This document shows positions 53,870 through 64,000 of a stretch of 64,000 nucleotides of DNA, piece after piece. The stretch is from assembly GCA_949358305.1 (NCBI GenBank), contig OX442315.1:248001-312000 (forward strand). The letters are read 5' to 3'. Below the pieces are notes generated by a model, which ran no database searches, had not been told where the DNA came from, and worked only from the letters and a program-made list of their open reading frames with translations. How positions within the stretch are numbered: the first letter of the stretch is position 1; each line of letters opens with the position of its first letter. A program made the translations under genes and the position numbers. The stretch is from Strigamia acuminata. Taxonomy: Eukaryota; Arthropoda; Chilopoda; Geophilomorpha; Linotaeniidae.

Positions 53870-56800
53870 CACGTTCGATCCCAATTGTTGCAAGAGATTG
53901 CCACCTGGAGCTACAGCGCAGGAGAAACGACGACCGCCTTGAGGAAATGCCGGGGTATTGAGAGGACTGAACGGATTTGCTGAAGGATTCATCTGCAAAG
54001 AGAAACAGGAAGGTTGAAGAAGCTGTTTGCACACTCCACTCGAAGCATTTCATTGAATTGACTGACGAATGGTCGTTGCATGTAGGCGGGAGGTCCAACG
54101 CTGGAATGTCTGCGAATAGGAAATCCACCCAATCCGCCCGGCTTGCCTTCCACTTCCGGACTCGAAGGGTTCACTTGGATGCGTGGCACCAGCAGTACGT
54201 TGTCCGAATGTCGACGTCCACTCAGCGCGTTGCTCACCCGCAGAAAATTCGAATCGGGTGACGAGGGACCTTAATCAAATTAACAAATAATATAAACAAA
54301 CCTAACACAAAATACAAAATACTAAATACTAAATGAAAAAGGCTTGTATTTATTGGCACATTATTTATTCTTCCTTTTGTACTCAATGTTTAAAATTATG
54401 CTAACAGTCCTTTTTGGCTCTAGGTGGCCTATCTCGTTTTCTTTCCACCTAAAGCCAAAAAGGAAGGCACTGCTGGGCTGCCACAATTTAAAATTAAGTG
54501 CAGAAATCATTTACCATGTTTACATGTACTAACTTATCTAGATAAGTGAAAATGCGAATTTTACTTTTCTAGAAAACTGATCATGTAAACAAATCAGTTT
54601 TCCACTTGTTTGAGGTAGATTTTGGGTGTTTTGCGCATTGTCAATTGCAATGTAAACACCCACTCATTGCTTATCTAGATAAGCTGACGTCACAACAACG
54701 CTGTAATACAACTGTTTAAAAACATGGCGGCAAAATGGAGCGAGCACAGTGCTCGCAATGTTAGAATGAATATTGTTACATGGGAAAAACCAACGAAACA
54801 AAACAATATATTCCGAGGTTGGCGGGAAGACATATTGTTCGTGCACAGTGCATTGTGGATGATTAATGCGCAAGTTTAACAAAGAGTTAAATACGTCACA
54901 TGACGTCACATTTTTTGGAAAATTGATTCTTTGTAAACGCATGCAGTTTTCTAGATAAGTAAAAATTCGCATTTTTACTTATCTAGATAACTGGTAACAT
55001 GTAAACATGGTAATTTTTAGTGAAAAAGAAAGAATAAATAGTGGCTTGGATTTCCACTAAAAAAAAACTAAATCTTACACTGACTGGTTTTTCCACTATC
55101 GGTAATTTTTTGTCCCACTAATTTAACTAAGCCAAAAAAAAATATTTTTTCCACTAAAAATATTTATTTACCCCAACTTATTTTTCCACAAAAAAAACTT
55201 ATTACATCCACTTTTTCCCCTATTATGAAATGAAGGCCCGGCATCTCGAGAGTCCGAGGTCTTGTTGGAACTGGATCCCGACACGGGACTAGGACTGGGG
55301 CTTTGGCGGAGACTCGCTTGCGGGAGCAGGCGACTGTTGGGAGGCTCGTAGACCATGCAGGGGGATGGTTGGTCGTCCTCTTTGCCCGCTGAGACGGACT
55401 TGAGGTGCAAAACGTTTGCAAAACGTTCGCTAAACTATCTTACCAAAGTAGTAATAGTAGTGGTAAAATCAGTTTTTTCTTGCAAATTTAATTTTAGTGG
55501 AAAAAAATACGGAGTAGTTTTTTTTGCCTTAGCTAAATTAGTGGGACAAAAAATTAGCGATAGTGGAAAAATCAGTCAGTGTGAGATTTAGTTTCTTTTT
55601 AGTGGAAATCCAAGGAACTTTAGTGGGGTTTTAAATGGGACCCATTTGTTAATTCTTTTGAGATAACGAACGAGAAAAGATGATCACCACTCACCAGAAC
55701 TACTTCCACGTTGTATGATGTCTTCGACACTTGCCGAAGTCTTCTTGCTTTCCCTGGTCATTGCAGATATTTCGAAAGACGGCACATTATCTGCACTGTG
55801 CAACTGTCTCAAGTTGGATCTAAACAACAATGCAATTCAAACACTACAACAACAAGAACAGGCACTTACGCGATTGCAACTTTGACTGCAACACAACACA
55901 CTGTATGTATACAGTATGTACTGTATCGTTGCAAAATCGCATAAGCTCCCATTCCATTGACAGTTACCATGTTTACATGTACTCACTTATCTAGATAAGT
56001 AAAAATGCGAATTTTACTTTTCTAGAAAACTGATCATGTAAACAAATCATTTTTCCAGAAAAGTCAAACTTATCTGCAAAACTAAAATCCACTTGTTTGA
56101 GGTAGATTTTGGGCGTTTTGCGCATTGCCATTTGCAATGTAAACACCCACTCATTGCTTATCTAGATAAGCTGACGTCACAACAACGCTGCAATGCAACT
56201 GTTTAAAAACATGGCGGCAAAATAGAGCGAGCACAGTGCTCGCAATGTTAGAATGAATATTGTTACATGGGAAACACCAACAAAACAAAACAATATTTTC
56301 CGAGGTTGGCGGGAAGACATATTGTTTGTGCACAGTGCATTGTGGATGATTAATGCGCAAGTTTAACAGAGAGTTAAATACGTCATACGACGTCACATTT
56401 TTTGGAAAACTGATTCTTTGTAAACGCATGCAGTTTTCTAGATAAGTAAAAATTCGCATTTTTACTTATCTGGATAACTGGTAACATGTAAACATGGTAA
56501 ATGACATTCGTTTCGTATCGAACAAATTACTTTTCGTTGACGGGTAACGAGAGGTTGTCGAGTTTGAGTTTATTTCTCTGGTTTTTATCGATTTGTTGCA
56601 TCATTTCTTGCAACACTTGAATCAACTGCGTGAACTGTTCCAAACTGAGGCTCGGATTGACTGTCTGCGGAACCAGACTGGGAAGAACTCGAGTGGCCAG
56701 CAAACTCACCGTCAAGCCGTATTTCTTGTTGCTCAGCAACAATTGGTATATATCTACATTAATTAACATTAACAACTCTATAAAAATACTTGTATTGCAT

Positions 56801-58949
56801 TATATTCACTTGTTACGGTTAACAGTATGGCCGGGTCGGACAGTTTGGCTTCGCCCAACAACGGCAGCACGTCGTCCAAAATTGTTGTTTTGTCCAATTT
56901 GTCAATTATGCTTTCCAGACACGCCAACACGCTCGCCTGCACTTCGATGTTTGTATTGCTGCTTAAAACTGCTTTGGCTCTCGGTAGAACCATCTTGCGC
57001 ACGGCAACTTCGTCTAAATAATCGGCGATCGAGCCCACCGCTTGTAACGCGGCGCACTAAATCAACGAAATCAACACATTTCACTTTGCTCCCTTCTCTA
57101 ATGCTATGTTCACACTTAAACCACTTTTGTAGAAAACCTGTGTTCACACTACCAAAGGTTTGCTAGTTCTTAAAACAAGATGGCGGACTTTTCTACAACT
57201 CAAGTTGTATAGAAAGGTTTGACGTCACAACTGCAAAACACGCCCCCATTGTGTCATGTGACTGATCCTAGGAAAATCCAAAAAATAAAATGGATGCCAA
57301 TTAAACTTTTAAGGCAGCTTTCGGCACTAAAATAAAGCACTTTCAAATGCATCAAAAAATTAATACAATACATCGAAAGATGGAGAATAAAACGACCTTT
57401 CTTTTAAAAAAAAGAACGTATTTCTAGCCCTAATGGTTCGTGAAATACGAACGGAAACGTGTTTTGTTCGTTTCGATAGATTGGAAATAGATCGCGCACT
57501 TTCGTTTCGACCCCAAAATTGTCAACTTTTAATCTGGATAAAAAATTTAAAAAATATGTCGGTTTACTAAACTGGCATCCCTCTTTCTTTTAAAAAAAAG
57601 TAAAAGTTTCTATCTTTAATAGATCATTAGCTACAAGCAACAATGCAAACCCTTAACAATCTGACACTTGTACAAAACTATCCTTAAGTGTGAACAATTG
57701 ATTTCAGATTTGTAGAACTTAGACTTGTAGAAAATGATAAGTTCTAGAAAAGTGGTTTAAGTGTGAACTCTCCTTTTAATAGAAAACATTCATGTGGAAT
57801 CAATATTTATTTCAACATGGCAGCCCCAAAGAACAAGGACGGGACAAAAAGTTGCTTCAACCTCTCCAAAGATAGAACGATCCGGATATTGCCCGATCAC
57901 AAACGTGACCGGACTGAGATTTTTACAATTCTCAGCTTCGATCGGTCTTAAATAACTGCTGCAGGACTGAGTTTTTTTTTTAAAAAAAAATAAAAAGCAG
58001 ACATTCATTAATTTATTAGCGAGATGAATGGAACACAGAACAATGAGATCGATGCTTTTAAAGTAAAGCGACATCTGTTATTCTGTTAATGGTGAAAGCG
58101 TCGTAGTTTAATAGATAAAAAAACGGAGCTTGCTAATGCAGAGTTGGTAAAAATGAGGAAAAAAAAAAACTGGCAATCAATAAACGACCTGAATGGAAGA
58201 ATTGAATCTCAGAAGAAAAGAGAAAAAAAATACTCAGTTTAAGCTAAATTGATGGCATTGCTCACCAACGGAGCGTGAAAATTACTCCATCAAAAAATTG
58301 TGTAAACAAAGAAAATTAAAAAAAAAATTAAAACCTCTTCCTAAAAAATGCAACTATCCGATTTTTTCATAAGTCATCACGCGCCATTAAATGCCCATTC
58401 AATTCACACAATTCTCGGAATTGAAAAATCGAGGTGTTAGAGAGTTTTGTTACAATAATTAATGTGCTAGAGATTAAGTTGATTTGTGGAACGAGTTTGT
58501 TATTATTAATGTTGAGTAGAATTGCATTGTGGGATTGTGTGTGTAATTTCAAACCATTTTGGACAATATACCAGTTTGTTTGTTTATCTAAGTGATGTGT
58601 GGACATTTATTTCTCAATCTAACACGAGGTTTGAACTCACCTGTAATTGCGGAGTTGCAGATTCGAACGCACTGTAGAGCATAGGCAAGACGTCCACTTT
58701 GATGTCCTCTTTCGGCGCCTTTTCCAACAGGATCGGCAAGTTCTCTAAAAGTGTCACCGTGGTTTGGACGGTTTTGGGCGCCGTGAAAAGCACCCGAATA
58801 CTGGGGAAGATGATTCCTTGATACTCCTCGGTGTTGCACTGTTGGATGAGAGCAAGAATGGGCTGAAGCGCGGACGCCACCGCTTCTTGGCATTGGATTT
58901 CTTGCCTCAAACAAGGAAACACGTGTTGGAACCAAAGTTTCTGTCCAAA

Positions 58950-58984
<35 letters not shown>

Positions 58985-59636
58985 ACAATATGGTGTTGAT
59001 GTGTGTTTTTGCTCACTCTAGGAATGACGGGAAGCATGGCTTTAAGGTCGTGATAAAAATTCGTCTTCTGCGGTGTATCTTTCATCTGAATGACATCCAG
59101 ATACTGCAGTGCATGCACCACTGGATCGCTGAAATATTGAATCTTCAAATAAAAAGAAAGAAAGTATCGACTTTTTTTTATTCTCATTGCCCAAAACAAA
59201 GTCCATAATCAAAGCAGCAAATCTACGAGTCAAACTCACCAAAGAAAATAACTGAGCACTGGGTCTTGTTGCCGGTACTCGATTGAGCAACTTTCGCAGA
59301 GGTTCCTGCAACCCTTTCGGCAGTTTTTCCAACACGGACTGGATGCCGTCTTCCAACTTTAAATTGAAATTGAAATTGAAATTAAGCCTTTTCTTCCTTT
59401 TTTTCTCGATCTCGACAAACCTGGTCCAACTGTCTGACGTAATTGGAACTGCTGTGCGTCGCTTCCAAGAGCGAGTGTCCTCGCGTGAATAAGGAACAGA
59501 TGACCAAACCCAGCGAGAACATGTCACTCAACGGACTGCATTGACCATTCAACTGGATTTCTGGTGCCGTGAAGTCCAGGTCAGGTTGTGCCATTTTAGA
59601 CACTTTGGACGTCCAAGGAGGACAATTGACCGGTGC
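53870..59636 (-). CDS. SCYL2: SCY1-like pseudokinase 2 (partial at both ends)
   Basis: Ten exons: 59636-59421, 59356-59240, 59142-59017, 58940-58641, 57056-56817, 56775-56531, 55819-55695, 55388-55212, 54269-54067, 53992-53870; 624 residues in phase. SCYL2 (CVAK104) is a clathrin-coat-associated pseudokinase in endosome-Golgi sorting. The first exon holds the end of the kinase fold (FTAPEIQLNG, DMFSLGLVICSLF). HEAT-type repeats follow (VLEKLPKGLQEPLRKLLNRV, VPATRPSAQLFSL, LQAVGSIADYLDEVAVRKMV, LVPQTVNPSLSLEQFTQLIQ). The C-terminal part is Ser/Pro-rich with PPAYMQRPF and NPSANPFSP. The N-terminal kinase exons are presumably beyond a large intron to the right, and the last exon was not found. 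Exon 56775 and exon 55388 borders are the least certain. Confidence 0.88.
54512..55010. mobile_element. 500-bp MITE copy 1 in a SCYL2 intron
   Basis: Terminal inverted repeats TTACCATGTTTACATGTA / ACATGTAAACATGGTAA, each followed inward by a self-complementary ACTTATCTAGATAAGT. Non-coding. Its sister copy is at 55968-56500, same orientation, about 93% alike by eye. No clear target duplication. Confidence 0.82.
55036..55612. mobile_element. Inverted repeat arms enclosing a SCYL2 exon
   Basis: The left arm (about 55036-55180) and right arm (about 55475-55612) are about 140-bp reverse complements, carrying TTGGATTTCCACTAAAAA, TTTTTCCACTATCG and TTTTTTGTCCCACTAATTTA. Between them lies SCYL2 exon 55388-55212. 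Either two MITE copies landed in opposite orientation in adjacent introns, or one element holds the exon. Confidence 0.75.
55968..56500. mobile_element. 500-bp MITE copy 2 in a SCYL2 intron
   Basis: Same family and orientation as the copy at 54512-55010. It has an extra segment near 56055-56090 (AAGTCAAACTTATCTGCAAA) that copy 1 lacks. Confidence 0.82.
57101..57768. mobile_element. MITE with ATGCTATGTTCACAC ends (SCYL2 intron)
   Basis: Second member of the family seen at 15245-15920. The left end is complete. The right end stops at GTGTGAAC, seven bases short of the terminal ATAGCAT. Confidence 0.8.
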
Positions 59637-60229
59637 CTGCGGACAAGATTGTGCACTTACTTAACAATGTCAATTGAAAATCAAACGGATCAATAAGCCC
59701 GGGGTCCCATATTCCATTGGATTTATGCATTTTAAGATTTTTAAGGAATTAATTTATTGATTTATTAATTAGAAGAGAGATTAAATTGTGAGTTTAGGTT
59801 GAAAATGGAAAAAAATGAAATGTTTCTTGTTTGTCTTATCTATCAGCAATTGTAATAGAAATGAAAAAGCCAAAGACCAATATGAGCTATACAGTATACA
59901 CCCTCGCTGGCGCCCTTGAGAATTTGCCACGCCAAGATGAAGGAAGGCCTCCAAGAGCTGTGCATGCATGCGCAATCGCACTACAGATTTAATATCCAAG
60001 ACTGACACGAGTTTTGCACTCGGGAACACGAGTTTGTATTTCCACGCTGGTGGGAAATTTTTCTGGCAAGTGGTTCATAAAAATAGATAGCTGCCCCTTT
60101 CGTTCCACTCGATAAAACTAATCACTCGCCCGTTCCACAAGATTGGCCGATCAGCTTTACCAATCTTCTCCGCGTTGGTACAACCAATTGGCAAATGAGT
60201 AAATCAGTAAGTAAATGACTGAGTAAGTA
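59637..60229. other. SCYL2 upstream intron sequence
   Basis: AT-rich DNA with no recognised exon. The kinase N-terminus is not visible here, so this is probably the 3' part of a large SCYL2 intron. Confidence 0.35.
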
Positions 60230-60236
60230 AAAGTAA

Positions 60237-60241
60237 GTAAC

Positions 60242-60272
<31 letters not shown>

Positions 60273-60369
60273 ATAGGTAAATAAATAAATAAATAAATAA
60301 ATAGGTAAATAAATAAATAAATAAATAGGTAAATAAATAAATAAATAGGTAAATAAATAAATAAATAGG

Positions 60370-60408
<39 letters not shown>

Positions 60409-60466
60409 ATAGGTAAATAAATAAATAAATAAATAAATAAATAGGTAAATAAATAAATAAACAAGC
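60237..60466. repeat. AAATA microsatellite with AGGTAAAT interruptions
   Basis: Four-base AAAT/AATA repeat broken at intervals by AGGTAAAT. The interruptions recur every 20-40 bp, so the array has higher-order copying. The long Ile/Tyr/Leu frames on the minus strand are repeat products. Confidence 0.9.
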
Positions 60467-60529
60467 AAGTATTAAAGCGGACAAGCGTTGTCCCATCAAT
60501 TAAGACAACAATTTTGTTATGGGGCCCAT

Positions 60530-60740
60530 TTATGGACGGCGGGCTGTGTTCCTTTCCGCGCGGCCCTAATCCGCGCGTCCCTGTGCCGCACGGTCCCCCA
60601 TCCGCGCTCCCTGATACGCGGATCCCTTTTCCGCGCGGTCCCGCCCGACGTTCCCCTTTCCGCGCCGTTCCTAATCCGCGCCAATGAAATTAAATATAAT
60701 AGATGTGTTATTTCCGCACGGTTCCTCATCCGCGCGATTC
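60530..60740. repeat. CCGCGCGGTCCC-rich segment
   Basis: About ten degenerate copies of CCGCGCGGTCCCTAATCC at roughly 20-bp spacing. An inverted single copy (CCGCGCGGAAAAGGAACC) lies at 61801-61818, beyond the 11-bp array, so the two may be the ends of one element that contains the array. Confidence 0.6.
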
Positions 60741-60768
60741 ACATTAATTATTTTAAAATTGTGTAGGT

Positions 60769-61506
60769 TGTTACACTGGTGTTACACTGGTGTTACACTG
60801 GTGTTACACTGGTGTTACACTGGTGTTACACTGGTGTTACACTGGTGTTACACTGGTGTTACACTGGTGTTACACTGGTGTTACACTGGTGTTACACTGG
60901 TGTTACACTGGTGTTACACTGGTGTTACACTGGTGTTACACTGGTGTTACACTGGTGTTACACTGGTGTTACACTGGTGTTACACTGGTGTTACACTGGT
61001 GTTACACTGGTGTTACACTGGTGTTACACTGGTGTTACACTGGTGTTACACTGGTGTTACACTGGTGTTACACTGGTGTTACACTGGTGTTACACTGGTG
61101 TTACACTGGTGTTACACTGGTGTTACACTGGTGTTACACTGGTGTTACACTGGTGTTACACTGGTGTTACACTGGTGTTACACTGGTGTTACACTGGTGT
61201 TACACTGGTGTTACACTGGTGTTACACTGGTGTTACACTGGTGTTACACTGGTGTTACACTGGTGTTACACTGGTGTTACACTGGTGTTACACTGGTGTT
61301 ACACTGGTGTTACACTGGTGTTACACTGGTGTTACACTGGTGTTACACTGGTGTTACACTGGTGTTACACTGGTGTTACACTGGTGTTACACTGGTGTTA
61401 CACTGGTGTTACACTGGTGTTACACTGGTGTTACACTGGTGTTACACTGGTGTTACACTGGTGTTACACTGGTGTTAAGCTTACACTGTTGTTACACTGG
61501 TGTTAC
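60769..61506. repeat. 11-bp minisatellite, TGTTACACTGG
   Basis: About 65 almost perfect head-to-tail copies of TGTTACACTGG, with variants only at the right end (TTAAGCTTACACTGTTG). Because 11 is not a multiple of 3, all three forward frames stay open and yield the same peptide cycle; these frames are not genes. Confidence 0.97.
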
Positions 61507-61663
61507 AGTAGCTGCATTCAAAAACTAAAATATTTTGTGTTTTACTTTAATTTTAAACCAAAAATGACATCATTTCCTGTTTAAACCCACGTTAAAACTT
61601 AAAATACACTTAAACTAAAATTATTATTTTAATTTTTGAATGCAGCTACTGTTGTTACAGTAT
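61502..61663. mobile_element. Short inverted-repeat element next to the minisatellite
   Basis: CAGTAGCTGCATTCAAAAA (61505) pairs with TTTTTGAATGCAGCTACTG (ending near 61653), enclosing about 110 bp. GTTACAG occurs on both sides. A small MITE, or a hairpin at the array edge. Confidence 0.6.
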
Positions 61664-61835
61664 AACACGATAAATAAACTTGGCAGCATCATACCACTGC
61701 TTACTTTCCACTTTAGAAAAAATTGGTAACTTTGTTAAAGTAGAAGTCACCGTGTACACAGCAACGTTACGTTACAGATACGTTACGTAACGATACAGAA
61801 CCGCGCGGAAAAGGAACCAATGTGTTTATTATCAT

Positions 61836-62301
61836 TGTTAGGTTGACGTTTTCCTGTTTGTCCTCGCATCCGCGTAGATTATCAGATTGCATATTGTGGA
61901 TAAATGCAATCAGTGTGTTGCCATGTTGATGTCCCGTATCGCAGTCGGTTGATTCTGATTTTTAATCCCAATGCTGGTTTTGTACCGCAACCGACTCCTA
62001 TTACGTGACGACACACACCACCTGTCATCTGCTCAAATGAGCACTTATTGTTTATCTTGTTCTGTTTGTTTCATCCATTAGTTTTGTCTTTCTGTAAAGA
62101 ACAAGTCAGTGTATTGAAACAATGATTTGTTCTGTGTTTTCATTGTGTTTGAGATCGAGGGCGTTTAGCCTCGAACCGGGCTTTTATGTAACACACTTAC
62201 TTTTGTAATAAAAGATGGCGGACGCGTGTCCGATTTATCCGCCCAGCCAAAATGATGTTTCCGAGTTATTTCTGCAGCGCACAGGCCATCACAACTCTTC
62301 A
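61836..62301 (+). repeat. Probable 5' LTR of a Ty1/copia element
   Basis: Only the right border is supported, by the primer site just after it. I take the start as TGTTAGGTTG (61836) and the end as CTTCA. An AATAAAAG signal occurs near 62200. The 3' LTR is outside the window, so the borders are tentative. Confidence 0.35.
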
Positions 62302-62304
62302 AAG

Positions 62305-62316
62305 TGGTAGCAGAGG
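62305..62316 (+). other. Copia-type primer binding site
   Basis: TGGTAGCAGAGG closely matches TGGTATCAGAGC, the half-tRNA initiator-Met primer site characteristic of copia elements. Confidence 0.65.
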
Positions 62317-63428
62317 GTAAAAACGATCTGGCAACGACGTTTTTGGAGAAGAAACGGCCATTTTGCGACTACGAGAAGTCGCCGAGTGTGCGCCCGCCCA
62401 GCTCGTCGTAAAAACGAGTGTTTGGTGCGGATTTCAACGCAGAATCGTCGCGACAACGTGTGCGGACGATTCCTTGGCATCGGCGGAGCATCTACGGACA
62501 ATTTCGTCGCGGATTAGTGTTTTTTTTCGTCGTCTCGACGTCGTGCAAATAAACGACGGTCGAGATTTGTGTTTTCTGTATTCTACGAGTGGCTGCGAGT
62601 GCCAGCGCTTCGTGGGATTTTTCAACAGTGTTGTGTGGTCAATTACACCCACAACAGGATCTTTTTCGACGGTAGGAACTTTATTTGTCGTTTTTGTGCG
62701 AAATAAGCACGTTTGGACGCCATCACGGAAGATTTTCGCGACGGCGGCCATTTTCTTTTTCGATTTATCGTCGCGAACGACGATTTTGACAGCATACAGA
62801 GAGGTCTGTAGCCACCGAGAAGTCCTGCACACGATAAGCGTGTGTGCAGGCATTATTTTCCGTGATTTGAACCCCGGAGTTCATCTCACGAAGGCGCGGA
62901 CGAGCGCGACGTTGATTTTCCCGCGATCGCACGGAAGTGTGCACGCGGACGGCACGACAGCCCATTTTCCGTGCGTACGACGACGTGGGAGCAACGTTTC
63001 GTCCTCGAGGGACGTTATTGCGACGCTTTGCACCCGCAATTCGCCGCAACTTTACCATCTTAACACCGAAAAAGTGTATTTTTTGATTTATTTATTATCT
63101 CGTGAAACTTTGTATAGTTTTAAGGTTTTTGTTTTTTCCCTTGTTAGAATCGGTGCTACCCTACGTCCAGTCGGGCACGTAGCACTGTATTCTTGGCTAG
63201 GCTTATCCACGGCCACCCAACCATCCCGCGGGCCCCAGGAGGCGCGAACGGAAGAGTTGGGGGATTGCTAGTCAAGGTTTTCCAATCTCACTTATTGAGA
63301 TTCCCCGGGTTGTGTGCATTATTCGCCTTCACTTTTGGGGGAATTGTGCATCCGTGCGACGAATTTTTAAGTGATTTGTGTGATTTGTGCTTCGCTTTTT
63401 CACTGGATTTCGTCGCAAATTTCCCGAA
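62317..63428 (+). other. Copia element 5' leader
   Basis: An unusually long leader of 1.1 kb between primer site and Gag start. It is rich in CGACG/GTCG steps. A forward frame stays open across 62363-63271 but lacks a real ATG start and any recognisable domain; I do not call it a gene. Confidence 0.5.
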
Positions 63429-64000
63429 ATGGCGTCCTACGACCGCCATGATGATTACAAGGACGTGAAAAAGTTGGACGGAACCAACTACCCGACTTGG
63501 AGCGTACAAGTCCAGCTCCTTCTCCAATCGTACGGAGTTTGGGGCCACGTGACCGGCAAGACTAAAGAGCCGCCGGCCGGATCACCGTTTCGAGAAACAA
63601 GGGATTTCGAGAAAGGCGAAGAAAGGGCTCGCTCCACTATTTGTCTGACTTGCGGCGAAGCCCAGCAGGTTGTGGCTGTCGCCCACGCTACTGCGAAGGA
63701 GGTCTGGGACGCACTGAAAGCTGCTTACCAGCCCACGACACGGGCACGCAAAGCCCGTCTTCGCAGGGAATTTTTGGACATGCGGTTGCATGAAAACGAA
63801 GAGATGTTTGTTTTCACCGCACGAGTTGACCGAAAGGTCGTACAACTTGCCGACGTTAAAATTAAAATTACGGACGAGTTTCACGCCTTTCAATACCTCG
63901 ACCTGCTGCCACCCCAATATGAACCGGTCAAGCAGACGGTTTATCACTGGGGTGACGCAGAGTTCACGGCAGCAGCGGTCAAAGAACGCCTGGTAGGCGA
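63429..64000 (+). CDS. gag: Copia Gag N-terminus (runs off the window)
   Basis: ATG at 63429, open to the window edge (190 codons). MASYDRHDDYKDVKKLDGTN is followed by YPTWSVQVQLLLQSYGVWGH, the copia Gag-like (UBN2/DUF4219) start, then WDALKAAYQPTTRARKARL and FTARVDRKVVQLADVKIKI, the usual order in Ty1/copia polyproteins. Protease, integrase and RT should follow to the right. No break is seen in this part. Confidence 0.88.
   Translation, partial: MASYDRHDDYKDVKKLDGTNYPTWSVQVQLLLQSYGVWGHVTGKTKEPPAGSPFRETRDFEKGEERARSTICLTCGEAQQVVAVAHATAKEVWDALKAAYQPTTRARKARLRREFLDMRLHENEEMFVFTARVDRKVVQLADVKIKITDEFHAFQYLDLLPPQYEPVKQTVYHWGDAEFTAAAVKERLVG

Noticed and set aside
60122-60499. Tyr/Leu/Ile-rich minus-strand frames
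   Set aside because: They are translations of the AAATA microsatellite.
60769-61506. Possible CRISPR array
   Set aside because: Units are contiguous with no unique spacers, and the genome is eukaryotic.
60684-61584. Three overlapping forward frames of about 250-264 codons
   Set aside because: They are the 11-bp minisatellite read in each frame (repeating VLHWCYTGVTL). An 11-bp unit with no stop in any frame keeps all frames open; this is not a gene.
62363-63271. 302-codon forward frame in the copia leader
   Set aside because: It starts at a TTG, has no recognised domain, and its composition follows the CG-rich leader.

Overview
The window looks like nuclear DNA of an arthropod. Its genes are intron-rich and eukaryotic, most introns are only about 45-80 bp, GT-AG sites are clear, and AATAAA signals follow the stop codons. 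Runs of AACCT, the arthropod telomere unit TTAGG read on the other strand, lie at 19183-19260 and 19620-19647. I cannot name the species.

Gene-dense part (1-23.4 kb). In order: the last exon of elongin C (+), RNase H1 (-), ribosomal protein S7 (+), PEX13 (-), TRAPPC13 (+), eIF2-alpha (-), SAS-6 (+), a divergent SLC6-type transporter (+), and a HINT3-like HIT protein (+). For the complete genes I rebuilt the exons by keeping the reading frame across splice sites. Most neighbours are convergent or divergent, so several short gaps are probably shared promoters. The functions are unrelated housekeeping roles: RNA/DNA hybrid removal, translation, peroxisome import, vesicle tethering, centriole assembly and transport. 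Their introns hold many short DNA transposons. Three hAT-like MITEs in the window have perfect 8-bp target duplications, and an 843-bp near-perfect foldback sits in SLC6 intron 1.

Transposon block (24.2-50.0 kb). Element 1 (24199-37063, minus) is a Ty3/gypsy element with 821-bp LTRs, Gag, a broken Pol and a large third ORF that appears to be spliced and is not an envelope protein. Element 2 (37203-41901, minus) is a deletion derivative with Gag and protease only. It sits inside one terminal repeat of a DNA transposon (37189-42794), which also carries a smaller MITE. Element 3 (43029-49967, plus) is a non-autonomous element with apparently identical 1,898-bp LTRs, a primer site matching tRNA-Gln, and no polymerase. 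Elements 1 and 2 each have a canonical -1 frameshift heptamer at the end of gag.

Right part (50-64 kb). A hAT MITE with a 10-bp tandem core is followed by a poorly understood stretch, then the SCYL2 pseudokinase gene (-, ten exons found, both ends missing). SCYL2 introns are loaded with MITEs, and one exon is enclosed by inverted repeat arms. Upstream of the SCYL2 exons are large simple arrays, including about 65 copies of an 11-bp unit. The window ends in the 5' part of a Ty1/copia element, with its Gag start at 63429.
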